A DNA stretch of 64,000 nucleotides from Sequoia sempervirens (GCA_007258455.2 VDFB02139098.1:35305-99304), one strand, 5' to 3'. Counted from the first letter of the stretch, positions 12,996-24,365 are shown. The notes: a model not told the origin generated them from the sequence alone. Numbers and translations: made by a program.

Positions 12996-13759
12996 AATAT
13001 GACAAAAAGAAAAAATTCGTTCATTTTAACCTGTCACTTTTACTTGTTGTTTTACCAGTCACTGTCCCTACTGTCCCTGGTGCGTGCGGCAACCCAAGAG
13101 CATGACAATGACCAAACAAAGGTGTTTCTTTCTGGCCAAAGCAAATTTGAGTTCGCCTGTTCAAATTTCATCATTCTAGTTTGCATATCAAGCACTATTG
13201 ACAGGTTAAAATGAATTCAAATTGCATTTGTTTGAAAGTTTTTAAAGCATTTTCAATATAGTATTTTGCTTCCCCGTTTTGCATATATTTTTGTCTTGTT
13301 AAACACCTTTCAAGAGAAAAATGAATATCAAAACTATCAACTATCTGTTAGGGGATGAGAGGTCTATAATTCAAAACTACACCCATTGAACTTGCATTTA
13401 TATTTGGCATGTATTTTAACTTGTTCAATTTTTTTAAATCAATCCAAGGGTTTGAGTAAGGAAAAATGAGTTTCCTCCCAAAGTTAGTGCAAAAAAACAT
13501 TATAATGGCTCTCAACATAGTCTAAAAAATGGAGATAAATAAATTCCTAAAGACTAGAAGTGTAGGGGTCAAGGTCACAAAATAATTTTAAAACTACAAA
13601 TTTAGGGTCAAACTTGTAGATGAAAATGTAAATTTCATACATGTAGGAGTGAACCATGAAAGTCATAGCTTGGTTTGTTAAGGTGTCATAATATTAAATC
13701 TTATAAAAAATCAAGAATCATATCATTGATTATGTACATTACAATAAAATATCTCCATA

Positions 13760-16720
13760 TAACAAATGAAGCTAAAAACCCTAACCCTCTTTGTCAATTC
13801 TATAGTGTGCTTGCTACATGAGTAATTTTTTTTATGAAAACCATGTTTAGGAATGAAAATATCCAATCCCTTATGCTTCTAAACTAAATTTTGCAATGCT
13901 TATGGTTCTTTTGGCCTTATAGATTCTTGAATCATTTTATAATATAAAACCTACATATAACCTACTTTGGCTCTAATAATTGTAAACCCTTTAGGAATTC
14001 TAAATTGTTGCATCTTGTCTTGATTTTCCCACCATTGTTATTCCTTTTGAAATTTTTACAAATTAGGCAAAGAATCCTTGCACTTATATAGAGGATCCTT
14101 AGGTATGTTCTTAAAATTATTTAAGGTTAAATGACTTAATCTAAAATAAAGGCATATACGGATCTCTTGCAATTGTAACCTCTTTACTAGTGTTCAAACA
14201 TATTTGATACCTTGATGGCATGACATAGATGATGTTGCTTGATATTGCTTTATCCATGGATACCCAAGTAAAATATGAGATACATCTAAAGAAGAAATAA
14301 TATGACATAGAATAAGAACTTCCCTCATCTTTTAGACCAAAAAATTAAGGTAAAATAATGTATCCTATAGTTTCAATCAACATATCATTAGTCAATTTTA
14401 AAGAAACCCTCAAATATGCATATGCTTGTTTATAAAATGATGATAAAACAAAAATTATTCAATGCATACATTTTATTGGTGAGTAAGATCAATAAACACA
14501 CCCTTACATGGTTCATGATCCACACAAAACCAAAGGACCATTATAATTATTTGGTAATATCTCACAATGTGAAAAAGGTGTCGAAAAAATTAGCATACCT
14601 AAACTGTAAATTGACTTGTCATAAAGTGGGTGGGTAGATTAGTGGTGGAGATTTGCATCCTAACTAGTTCATGGAAATTTCAACATGGTATTAGAGCCAA
14701 GCTAGGTGCATTTGACACCTATGTTGTGGCTCAAGGGAGTGTGTTGGAGAAATGATACACACCTAAGCCATAAAAGGACTCATCACAATGTGAGCCATTA
14801 GCTCAATAGTAGAGCATCCTAACACCAAATGGGAGGTCCTAAGTTTGAATACTGGTTAGTCCATAGAAATTTCTATAAAATTCAATCACTAGTACATAAG
14901 AAGAAGAATAAGTACCCTTATAATTTTTATTAATACCAACAAATCATTCCTCACATACATAGGTGAATCAATGATTTCAAGCTCGTCAACATGTATATGT
15001 ACCTCAATCTCATGACCCTCATATAAAACCATTTTATTAGATTTATTTAGTGTAAAATATTTAAATTTTCATTAGGAGGAACAATTGAAGGATTGACCCC
15101 AATATTAACCCCCTCAACCTAATTTTTTTTATCAATCAAATCCTTAATCAATTATTCCTTAATCCCATAAAATGTTGAGTATAATTACAATTAACTCTAC
15201 AATTTAATAACAAAATTCTTTCTCATTATATCTTTTGGGAATAACTTTAGATTTATCTAATGGCCTAATAGGAGGAAGTGTAATCATGCAAGCACTAAGT
15301 AAATTTTTGAAGCACATTTTACAAAGGAAAAAGTTGGAGGCTTTAGAGTCATAATTATATTAGAAACATTTATAATGTATAGTTTGTACAATGGTCATTT
15401 CCATTATTTTTTACTATCCTTTTGGAAATAATTTTTCTTTTCAAATTTACAAGGGTAGGATGATGTAGATGAAGCATTAGAAGATCCATAATTAAGTGTG
15501 GTAGCCTCTAACAACTTTAGTTCTTAACATTCATCTCACTTGCACATGCAAATGTTAAGAATGTATATACTTTGTAGATCCTTGTTTACAGTCAAAAAAT
15601 CTAAAATAATAAACTTCAATCCAACATTCCCAATATTTGCATTGACCAATTTCAATATTAAAAAATAGACCCAAATGGAAGATAATACTATTAAATTTTA
15701 TGGGAAGAACTTAGCCAATAACTTATCATCATACACAAAATCCAAATATGTAGCACTAAAGAACCTTGAATGTGTCATGGGATCTCCTTTAACATTGTGC
15801 ATCTCAAATCTAGGATCCAAAAATCCAACAAAAAATGGATATGTAAAATTTTCAATAGAAATTGAATTGTGTTTGATTTTTATATGTATGTCTTTTTTTG
15901 TTTCCATTAGGTAAGGAATCAACATTACTTTTCATCTCAACAAGCCTTTAAACATTAATGCCAAGGGTAGATAGAGGCACACTAGGATTAAGGACATGAA
16001 TGAAAGTGGCAACATGAGAAATGTTAGGTGGTGTATAAATTTGTCGTGACATAATAAATGAGTGTGGAGTGACAAAGACTTGCGTAGGAATATCACAGTG
16101 AGGGGAACATGGGAAGTGTAAACAAAACTAATGAGAACTAATGTGGAGACAAGAGAACTATGTGCATCATAATAAGTAAGCATGAGATGAGATCTAGGAA
16201 AAAGGAGAGGATAAATTTGGGGAGATTTGGTGGAAGGAGAAATAAATTGCATAAAAGATAGATAGGAGTAAAACAATAAGGAGGAATACATGAAGAAGAA
16301 GCTTGGGATGGAGGGAAAATGGCACATCACTCAAAGGGATTGTTGAGCTTATCCTTTTACCTATTTAACTTTAAGTACTTTCTTTCCACATGGCTTATTA
16401 ATCAACATAGTATATGAAGGAGATCAATCATTGTACTAGGATTAATATTACTAGCCAAATTTGCAAGATCCAAAGAAAGGTTGTGTGCATCAAAGCTATA
16501 TCTTGATTACCATTTTCTCAACAAGGGCCTCATGGTCAAATGATTCTTCTCCATTATGATAAATTTAGTATCATGCATATTCCCAATCATACCAATTTTA
16601 GCTTGATTCACAACCATGGTGGGATTGAACTATGACTTCTTATAGTTAGGAAAAGAGGATGATTTTGGTATTAGAAGGAAATAAGGATCAAACAATGTTT
16701 AGATTTGCTTAAGAAATTAG
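13760..16720 (-). mobile_element. Degenerate gypsy-type LTR retrotransposon remnant
   Basis: On the minus strand around 14320-14170 one reads SSLDVSHILLGYPWIKQYQA followed by HQGIKYV, matching the end of the gypsy aspartic protease region (an 'LLGRPW' block, then an 'HQCIKY' style block). Further up the same strand are short collinear stretches such as KASNFFLCKMCFKNLLSACM (about 15330) and VLYEGHEIEVHIHVDELEII (about 15035). Stops are dense and no LTR pair was found. A leucine/serine-rich 132-codon open frame at 16330-15932 lies in the same block and is probably gag-region debris. Confidence 0.55.
14560..14890 (+). mobile_element. Putative TRIM (miniature LTR retroelement) with tRNA-like LTR
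   Basis: At 14686 the sequence TGGTATTAGAGCC matches the initiator-Met-tRNA primer-binding site of plant retroelements (TGGTATCAGAGC). It directly follows a segment ending CATGGAAATTTCAACA. About 45 bp later a purine run (AAGGGAG) precedes TGTTGGAGAAATGATACAC at 14742, a typical LTR start. Downstream, CCATAGAAATTTCTATA mirrors the upstream LTR end, and GACTCATCACAATGTGAG mirrors GACTTGTCATAAAGTGGG. So two short LTRs flank only a PBS and PPT. The right LTR contains tRNA-like A- and B-box motifs (TAGCTCAATAGTAGAGC and AAGTTTGAATAC). Confidence 0.5.
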
Positions 16721-18033
16721 ATAATGAGAAAGAACTTAAATATAAAAACTAAATAAGATTCAAGAAAACCTTTAAACTACTTGGGTATCAAAGAATGATT
16801 TACATAATAAAAAGTTGAAAATCTACAAGTAGAAATACCAAGTTACAAAAACAAGAATAATCGTTATGGTAATAGAAAGAGAAAATGCTTCCTCTTAAAA
16901 AACATGTTTATTAAGAGTTATAATTTACATAGTGTTGAGGAGCACATAATATAATAAACATGATTCAAGTACCAAAACATTAAGTATGATGATTGGGATG
17001 AGAGGATCAACTTGGGGAGGATTATTATAACATCATTAGTTGGAACTTTTTAATTTTATTCTTTGTGTTCCGTGTTGTTTTTAATGTTCTTAATTAGAGT
17101 GCGGATGATGTTAATATACATTTAATGATTCATTTTGAAGTTTATTTAGTAAAGGTCTCATTTTGTACATCTTTAGTAATTGTATAAAAATTTGGAATAT
17201 TTTGGTTAATACATCTTATTGGAAAACCATTCATTGAAAATTTTTGAAGCCCACAACCAAATGGTTTGTGATGACCTCTTGCCTTCAAGAATTTCTATTA
17301 TGCTCATCAATTTCAAACCATTTTGGGGTTCTTGAATGTTTTTAAATTTTAACAAACTCATTACAAAAAGATGGATTTTGAATTTCTTTTTCTTCTTCAC
17401 ATTTAGGTTCTCTCTTATGTAATTTGGAGACACATTGAGTTTCATTGGTTCATGTGAGATATTTATAACAAGTATGCAATGAAGTCAAACTTTATTAGAT
17501 TTGATTCAAGTAATATGACATATTTATTTTGCTTTCCAATCTATAATTTTTTGATATTTCTCAAGGCTATATAATTGAAGTTCATTTATGTTAACAACTA
17601 TTAGATTAAATATTTTTATCCCCAATTATTTTCAAATGATTTTATACTTTAATCTTTGTATTCTTATTATTTCTTTCATCGTTTCATTTAAAATTTGAAC
17701 CATTTAAGGATGTTATGTTATAGATTATAGTTGTCTTCCAATTCTTTTTAAATCAAGTTAATAGTATGAAAATATTATTGATGAGTAGATGAATTATTAC
17801 AAGTTCTATTTTAGATTTGTATTCTTTTTTATCTAGATATATTATTTACCAAAGTCTCATTTTTTTTAGGTGTATCTGTATATATATATATACATGGAAA
17901 ATGTAGATCATGTTCCACACTGCTTCGATTCTTTGTTTGCAAATACTAGTAATGAGATAAAAAAATTGAGAGAGATTCATTAGCACAGGGTGCAGGGGAT
18001 ATATAGTGAACCATGCATGTTAATATTGCATAG

Positions 18034-19038
18034 TCAGAAAAACTAAAAGATGAACTTGAGAGGACTAGTGCATATTCCCCAAATAGAGTGACTGCTATTC
18101 TTTCCCGCATGCGGGAAGAAGTACATGGTGATGTTCCCCTTAAACAAATACAAGATAGTGTCACCAAAGAAATGATAAAAGTCACTTTTTTTCCATTTTA
18201 TCAAAATATGCGTAAGGTTAGGGGATACCAGGTCACTAGTTGTGTCGATCATGCTATGGCCTCATTAGTCTACCCACGATTTCTAGCAGCACATGGTCTA
18301 TACCCAAACAATGACCAGATTCCATTGTATTTTGTTCAGCAGTTGTATGCTGAGGTCCATTTGGGCCTCAAAGTTAACTACCTGGACATTCCACCATATG
18401 TTGGTCAGGGGCGTGGTAGGATTGTTGATAGGCCCACCTATCATTGAGCAGATAGACCACCCCCAATTTTTAGGGTATTGGTTGGTGACAGGTCTCCTGC
18501 TCTCACCCCAACTCTAGCCCCCATAGCAGATGAGGTTGTTGTTGCTTCCCAAAAGGAAGCAATTGACATTGTAGGTGACATTGCGGCTGCCACCACTAGG
18601 ATATCTAATGATCGTGTAGGTCAGTACTTGATATCTAGACATTCCCGATCCACACCATTTTCAGCACAGTGGACCACCATGGATCCTTTTACAGTGGCTA
18701 GCATCCCTACTCCTGCATAGCTTGATGCACTTACAGGAGATATGTCACACATGACTCTACATTGTTTGGCTGAGGACATGTTGGAGGCATATGCCCACAT
18801 TGCATCAGACAATGGGATCGGTATAGAGCATGTTAGAGATCATTTGAGACATAGAGGTCGTTCAGTTCCAGGATCCCATCACTCTCAGCCGAGCACTAGT
18901 GTGCATCAAGATCCACCTACGGTTCATACGACAGTTGCACAGACTATGGGTTTTACTGATATGTTGATTGGTTTTGGTTCATCATCACTGATGCCATCTC
19001 ACCTTCATATTCCTCTACATTCATCATTTATGGTATGA
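18034..19038 (+). pseudogene. Unidentified broken ORF inside the 7.7-kb TIR element
   Basis: One reading frame runs 335 codons from just after a stop at 18031 to the TGA at 19036-19038, broken only by TGA at 18445-18447 and TAG at 18718-18720. Recognisable text includes EKLKDELERTSAYSPNRVTA, MASLVYPRFLAAHGLYPNND, VQQLYAEVHLGLKVNYLDIP, VVVASQKEAIDIVGDIAAAT and a histidine- and serine-rich C-terminal part (HRGRSVPGSHHSQPST). Base composition is clearly less AT-rich than the surroundings, which supports former coding. No catalytic motif or family is recognised. Continuation to the right is hidden by the assembly gap. Confidence 0.5.
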
Positions 19039-19059
19039 CATGGGATAGATTAGATGGAT

Positions 19060-19159
19060 NNNNNNNNNNNNNNNNNNNNNNNNNNNNNNNNNNNNNNNNN
19101 NNNNNNNNNNNNNNNNNNNNNNNNNNNNNNNNNNNNNNNNNNNNNNNNNNNNNNNNNNN
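19060..19159. other. Assembly gap of 100 N
   Basis: There are exactly 100 N bases, the conventional size for a gap of unknown length. It falls inside the 7.7-kb TIR element, so the true length of that element is uncertain. The right edge is a C/T-rich run (ctcccccccccctctctctg), which may have stopped the assembly. Confidence 1.
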
Positions 19160-19546
19160 CTCCCCCCCCCTCTCTCTGAAGTATCTCCCTCCTACTAAGG
19201 ATTAAATTTGATGGTCGAATTTTCCTGTCAACAAATTTTTTAATTACGGTTATCTATTCAAGGGTGCCCTTAAAACATTATGATATACCTTAGTGTATGT
19301 AAAATTATATATAAATCAAACATATATATCATTATAATTCTATATAAATTTTTACAGTTTATCCAAAATATCTCCGTTTACAATCTTCTTAAAATTTTGA
19401 TTGTATTCTACGGCAAGAATCTTTAAATACGGTCATATGGCCATCAAATTTAAGCCTTGCCGCCTACCCCCACTCCCTCCATATCTTTCTCTTAAGTTAT
19501 CATTTAAAAAGAATATAAATAATATTTATATTAATATTAAAAACAA

Positions 19547-19695
19547 GGTGTTCGACCGAACATGTTTAGAATGTTCAGTCAAACCCATTTAAAATAAATT
19601 TTTTTATTCCATGTGTGGTGGGTTCGGTCGAACCCTTGTTCGACCGAACATTTCTATTTTCTTCAACCGAACATTTGTTCGGCCGAACCCATGTT
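19547..19695. repeat. Right subterminal cluster of GGTTCGACCGAACC palindromes
   Basis: This cluster carries the same motif as the left cluster: GTTCGACCGAAC near 19549 and 19638, GGTTCGGTCGAACC near 19622, GTTCGGCCGAACC near 19678, plus degenerate copies. Both orientations occur. It is followed by the right-end block shared with the 995-bp element. Confidence 0.8.
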
Positions 19696-20480
19696 TTTTC
19701 ATCCTTGCTTCCTAAGGCACCAAAATTGCTGAGAATTTTGCACTTTGAAGCTCAATTTGAGAACGAAAATGGAGGATATCTCAAAAAACCCAACTAGTAT
19801 CGGGTTTCCCTCAAAACGAGCTATCCAACGAATATAATTTTAGTATGTTTTGATTATATTATCTATCTGTTTTTTAAGTTTTATTAAATATAGGTTTTTC
19901 ACTAAAAACAAAACTCTTTGTTCTGCACAAGTGGAAAAATAGAAGATTATCAAAAAAAAAAATTAAAAATATGAGTGCACCAGATATTCGATTCCTTGAT
20001 CCAACAAAAAAATAAAAATTCAATACATACAGAAAAGTTATCGTTATACGGTCGTGTTATGTCTGAATTGTAATTGATTTGACTTTGAAACTTGATTTAA
20101 GAAAAATATTCAATAAAAAACTATCTAACCAAGTGGAAGCACTAGATATCGAGTTAGAAATCTAAATTTGAAAGAATTGGAATTTTATCTTTCAAGGAAA
20201 AAAAGTTATGCATTATATGGTGTGCGTCACTTTTTAAAAATGCTTGTTTTTGAAAAAACCAATTTTCATGGGAGATGGAAAAAGAAGTGCAATCTGATTC
20301 CAAAAATTGAAAAAATATTTTAGAATCTACAGACAAAATATGAAAAGACTCTAGTTTGCATCATCTTCAAATTCATTACGGTTTAATCGCTATAGGTGCC
20401 CGAATGTGGAGATTGTGTTAAAAAAAAAATATCAGTGTCCAGTTTGGCCAAAAATTGTAAACCACTATTATGGGATCACC

Positions 20481-21716
20481 CTTTCCTTGTTTAGAATTTC
20501 TCGAAGAAGTTGACCACCTCCTTGTTAACTTCCTCAATAGATTGTACTATTTCTCCATTGGCCTTCTTGATTTCTGCAATCATGTTCCTGCTTCTATTGG
20601 CAATTGTTGATTTGTGGAAAAACTTGGTGTTTCTATCACCCTCTTTCAACCATGTTGCCCTTGAGTTTTGTCGCCAATAGCATTCTTCCCTCTTCAGGAT
20701 TTTTGCCAGCTCTTCTTTTAGACATTTTTCATTCTCGAAGTCCTCTGCATCCATCCCTTTTTCTATTACATGTTCATTCAGGACTCTGATTTCTTGCTCC
20801 AGTCTCTCCTTTTGGAATATGTTCTTGAAATGTGTCTTATTCCATTCCTTGAGCTTATTCTTGATGTGACCTATTTTTTTGCTCATCTTGAAAAGTTTCA
20901 AGCTATCTCCAAACCTGATCTTGTTCCACCATTTCTCAATTAGTTCTGGCAAGTGATCATCTCTCAACCACATGTTTTCAAATTTGAAAGGAATCCCTTT
21001 GGGAGGATCATCCTAACCAAATGTCAATGAGACAGGGAAGTGGTCTGACCCTGTGAAAGGTAGAATGTGAGCTTCTTGTGTGGCTGCAAGCTCTCCCCAA
21101 TCTCCCCAAAGGAGGAATCTATCCAATCTTTCGACTATGTTGGTGAAGTCCTTTCTCCTGTTGGACCATGTGACTGTTCCATTTTTGGTCTGCACATCTT
21201 TTAGCAGATTTCTATCTATGAACTCCTAGAAATCTCTCTATGGAAGTTGTTCTTCCCAGGCCTCCTTGCTTCTCTTCATTGTTCAAAGTTGCATTGAAAT
21301 CTCCAGCTACAATTCCCATCTCAGCTCTCCTATTCTCCAACTCACTTCATATTTTGTCCCACACTTGTTTTTTTCCCTATGGCTATTGGTCCATATACAT
21401 AAACACTAAAGAAGGTGGCATGTGTTCTTAGGTCCTTGAACTTGATCACCTGCCAGTTGTCCTCTTCCAATTCCTTTTCCCCATCTACTATTAAGGGATT
21501 CCATAGGACTCCTAGACGTCCTGATGCTCCTATGGCTTCCTTGAATTAACTTTTCCACTACCTCCAATTACACAATCTCCTCTAACCTTCTTCCTTACTC
21601 CATTTTGATTCTTGTATGAGAACAATGTCCACTGTTGATTGGTCAATTTGGCACTTGACCATGCGCCATTTGTCATGGGCATTGATGCCCCTAACATTCC
21701 ATATTATGATCCTCAT
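20481..21716 (-). pseudogene. LINE ORF2, 5' part: APE-type endonuclease and linker
   Basis: ORF2 begins at the ATG complementary to 21714-21716: MRIIIWNVRGINAHDKW. Endonuclease landmarks in order are the N of IIWNVRG, the E of VLIQESKW, VAGDFNATL, and the terminal GSDHFPVSL near 21030. These are the metal-binding and catalytic positions of APE-like nucleases that nick the target site. The linker follows (20973-20491), a lysine/glutamate-rich helical stretch containing WLKEGDRNTKFFH and IANRSRN, a signature found just before the reverse transcriptase in plant L1 elements. There are stops near 21010 and 21545. The frame is then cut by the 12784-20480 element. Confidence 0.88.
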
Positions 21717-21759
21717 TTTTCCTTGGGAAGGAGGCTCTCCTTCCCAACAACCAGTTTTT

Positions 21760-23518
21760 TTTTACTAGAGGCATTGCCTACAATCATCAGCTTGGCTTTG
21801 TTTGTCATCTTGTCCCTTTTGGATTTTTTATTTATGTTAGGTATGTTTTTCTTTGATTTTGATTGTTCAATTTGTCTTATCTCAAGCAACTCCCCTTCCT
21901 CTGCCGCCTCCCAGGGTTCTTCTTCTCCCTCTGAGAATTGATCACTCTCCTCTTCCTCAGATTGAGCAAAGACATCATCTTCCTCCTGGAGAGCATCAAA
22001 ATTGTTTACTAAGGGGGTATGCTCTTTCTTTCTAGCCTCATCCCATGTTGATTGGGACTTTGACTCTGCCCTTTCTACTTCCTTTGTTAGTTTCCAAAGT
22101 TGGGTTTTGATATCCTTCTGAAGTTCTTATGCACCTTCCATGAGGGAATTGAGTGCTTCTTCTGCTCTAAAGCTTCCCATTCCCTGCTTTTCCTTTATTG
22201 GTGGAGGGCAATGTTGAGTTCCGAAGAATTTTCTCTTGAATTCTTCTGCTCTGACTTGTTTCTGGTTTCCCTAGATGTTTCTTCTATGGTTTTGGTTGAT
22301 GGTTCCTAAGGTGTTCAATTTTCATTTCTCTCATTATTTTTGTTAGCCTCAATTCCCCTGAATGAGGTGCCTTCCAAGGAAGAATCCTTGAAAAGACATT
22401 TTCTAGGTTCAACTCCTTCCCATATTTCTATCTCTTATTGCCAGCTTCCATATTTTGTCAGAATTTCTATGTTTTTGTATATATCCCAACCCCTTCGTCT
22501 ATTTCAACTAGTATGTAGGCTTCAGCCTCTTCAATTCCATTTATGAAATCCTCATCCACCCCTAAGCACACCCCTAGGGCATCTCCTAACCTCACCATGG
22601 CCTCCATATTCTAGAATTCTGAGGGCAGATCCACCAGCTTGATCTAGGTGGGGATTTGGTTTATTTTGCAATTCTAGGGATCAAATCTTGCTCTCCAATT
22701 TAAGCAATGAAAACTATGACCATTCATGAACAGAGGTTTCCCTTCTACAATTTCCAGCTTTAATTTTTGGTCTATGCATTCTATGAGAAAAAAAGAGTTT
22801 GGTAACTAGTAGATACGTACCCGATCTTTGTATTTGTATCTCCACCATGATATGATTTCCTCCCTAGGGCATCCTAGGCCCATCCATTTGGAGAACAAGG
22901 CTCTCTCCATCAATCTACAAACTCTCTATTCAATCATTTTTTAGGGCATTTGATACAGTTTGCTTCCCCACGGTCGCAACCAGTCGCCTCCACTTGTTTT
23001 TTTCTAGAAATTCCTTTTGTTTTCTTTTCTTCTGAATAGGTCTCGATCTCTCTGGTTCATTATTCTTCCAAACTTGAATTTTTCTCCTATCCGTTGGTTC
23101 AACTTCCCTTCATTCCCTGGTTTAGGGTTTCTCAATCCCCTGGCTCTCCAAACTTTGTTGGTGCGCTTCTTTATGCCACTACCTTTGTTGTGCAAGCTGG
23201 GGTCTGATGGTTTCCCATGGCGATCATTTTCCCAGAACCACCCATGCCTTGGCTCATGCGTGCTCCAACCTTGCTTGTTCCTTCAACATGCTATTGACTT
23301 CTACTTTTGATCAGGACCCAATTTCTCACTATCTCTGAACTGGCTTCAACTCTGGTTGTAAACTCCATTTTTTGAACTCCCATTCTAGCAATAGAGTGGA
23401 TGGCACTTATCCACCCACACACCCTTCTTGAATACCCATTGTGGAATGTGATATTCCTTCTGTTGTAGGACACCTCCATCCATCTTCTTCCTTGGTTCGT
23501 CCTCTGCCACCATGTCAT
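21760..23518 (-). pseudogene. LINE ORF1 (DUF4283-type nucleic-acid-binding protein), degenerate
   Basis: An ATG at 23518 on the minus strand starts MTWWQRTNQGRRWMEV. The central part (about 22930-22540) reads, with stops, as a DUF4283 domain: MERALFSKWMG, then EGKPLFMNGHSFHCLNWR, then IKLVDLPSEF and AMVRLGDALG. This matches the usual layout of that domain in plant LINE ORF1 proteins (a 'W.R..FDP' strand followed by a 'W.rl..lP.e.w' segment). The downstream part is acidic and lysine-rich with no zinc knuckle that I could read. Several in-frame stops and shifts break it. By homology it would bind LINE RNA in the ribonucleoprotein. Confidence 0.75.
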
Positions 23519-24014
23519 CCCATCATTTATTTTCCACCTCTAACTTTTTTCACTCCTGCTCGCCAACTTGCGCCATTTTTTTTTCAATATATTTATTACA
23601 TTAACATTCTATACAAAATTATCTTCTACTATATGTTAAACTTATATGATTAACAAATAAATATTCATCCATTATAATTACTTATTTTAAAATAATGAGG
23701 TCACTTTGAGATTAACTTTAAACTTTCAAATGTTTTTTGCAAAACTATAGAAGAAGTAATAGAGAGAGGAAACAAGACAATCTATGGTCTTGCGACTGGA
23801 GTTTTAACTAAAAATATCTATGTAGCTAATAGAGTTGTAATATCTCTGTGTAGGAACTATGTGGATTAACACTTATCTTGTAGTTGATGATGATGCCCCA
23901 TTTGGAGGGTACAAGATGAGTGGACTCGGAAGAGAGTACGGACTTTATGGCCTTCAAGCTTATCTACAAGTCAAGTATGTTATTACTCCTCTTCATGAGT
24001 CACCATGGCTCTAA

Positions 24015-24362
24015 GAACCACCTTGCATCTAGTTTCAATGTTATGTTATTTTTCATAACTTTTCACATGGTTATGAAAACAAATAAAATTCCATCTCGTA
24101 ATACTCTTCTAAATATATAATTTGTTAAAATATCTCTCTATCGTTATTATCAGATTTCTTGGTTAAACTTAATTATGGTATAAATCCTTATTAGTGTAAT
24201 ATTTTATTGTATGTATATTTTATTAATCTTAGCTAAGTTGAAATATTTGTATTCCTAGGAAACTCATAATAATTTTTGTGCTTCCTATCTTTAAAATAAT
24301 TGAGCTACTAGAACTTAATTAGGACTCACCCACATGGGGATTCACTACTTAATGGTTACCAT
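24015..24362 (+). other. ALDH 3' flank, left copy; end of the segmental duplication
   Basis: The sequence after the pseudogene stop matches the 3' flank of the intact gene, including AATAAA near 24082 and 'aggactcaccca.atggggattcact'. Similarity stops abruptly after 'ggttaccata' at about 24362 here and 63350 in the right copy, marking the right breakpoint of the duplicated unit. Confidence 0.8.
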
Positions 24363-24365
24363 AAC

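Larger units (their letters stand above)
12784..20480. mobile_element. 7.7-kb TIR element, GGTGATCCCA family, with nested cargo
   Basis: It interrupts LINE ORF2 between the linker and the reverse transcriptase. The right end (reverse complement GGTGATCCCATAATAGTGG) pairs with the left end GGTGGCTTTAGAATAGTGG, exact at the GGTG start and over the following AATAGTGGTTTACA. The right 600 bp resembles the 995-bp element at 8139. Just inside both ends lie clusters of the palindrome GGTTCGACCGAACC, the kind of subterminal repeat array typical of large DNA transposons. The middle holds a gypsy remnant, a TRIM-like element, an unidentified ORF and an assembly gap. No transposase was recognised. Confidence 0.72.
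7427..23582 (-). mobile_element. LINE retrotransposon (plant L1-type with RNase H), nested and degenerate
   Basis: A minus-strand LINE sits in intron 9 of the ALDH pseudogene. The 12-bp repeat TTCAATATATTT flanks it at 7415-7426 and 23583-23594, and the intact gene has the uninterrupted intron. The T-rich run from 7424 is the poly(A) tail on the other strand. Reading from 23582 down: a short leader, ORF1 with a DUF4283-like region, ORF2 with APE endonuclease, reverse transcriptase, zf-RVT and RNase H, then a long 3' region. Two TIR elements (8139-9133 and 12784-20480) interrupt it; without them it is about 7.5 kb. Stops and frameshifts throughout show it is inactive. Confidence 0.93.
144..24014 (+). 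pseudogene. Aldehyde dehydrogenase (ALDH2 family) pseudogene, left copy
   Basis: This is a decayed tandem paralogue of the intact gene at 59593. Exons matched to that gene: 144-288, 362-440 with 4478-4546 (exon 2, split), 4633-4786, 5588-5817, 6036-6125, 6285-6458, 6545-6682, 7093-7230, 7317-7378 and 23743-24014. Visible lesions: a 4.03-kb insertion in exon 2; the acceptors of exons 2, 8, 9 and 10 read CAA instead of CAG; PWNFP is PWKFP in exon 4 (catalytic Asn to Lys); FTGS is FTRS in exon 6 (nucleotide-binding Gly to Arg); TGA at 6569-6571 five codons after the catalytic Cys; the exon 8 donor is GTCATT instead of GTAATT; exon 10 has a 2-nt deletion; intron 9 is swollen by a 16.2-kb LINE. 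Exon lengths otherwise equal those of the intact gene, so it decayed from a complete gene and is not a retrocopy. Confidence 0.95.

Noticed and set aside
14780..14870. Functional tRNA gene
   Set aside because: The A and B boxes are present, but the acceptor stem does not pair and the segment sits inside an LTR-like repeat.
14742..14890. Cassandra-type TRIM with 5S RNA in the LTR
   Set aside because: The 5S internal promoter blocks are not recognisable; the motifs are tRNA-like instead.
15932..16330. 132-codon hydrophobic minus-strand open frame as a separate gene
   Set aside because: It lies within a stop-dense gypsy remnant and is low-complexity Leu/Ser/Phe-rich; treated as debris of that remnant.
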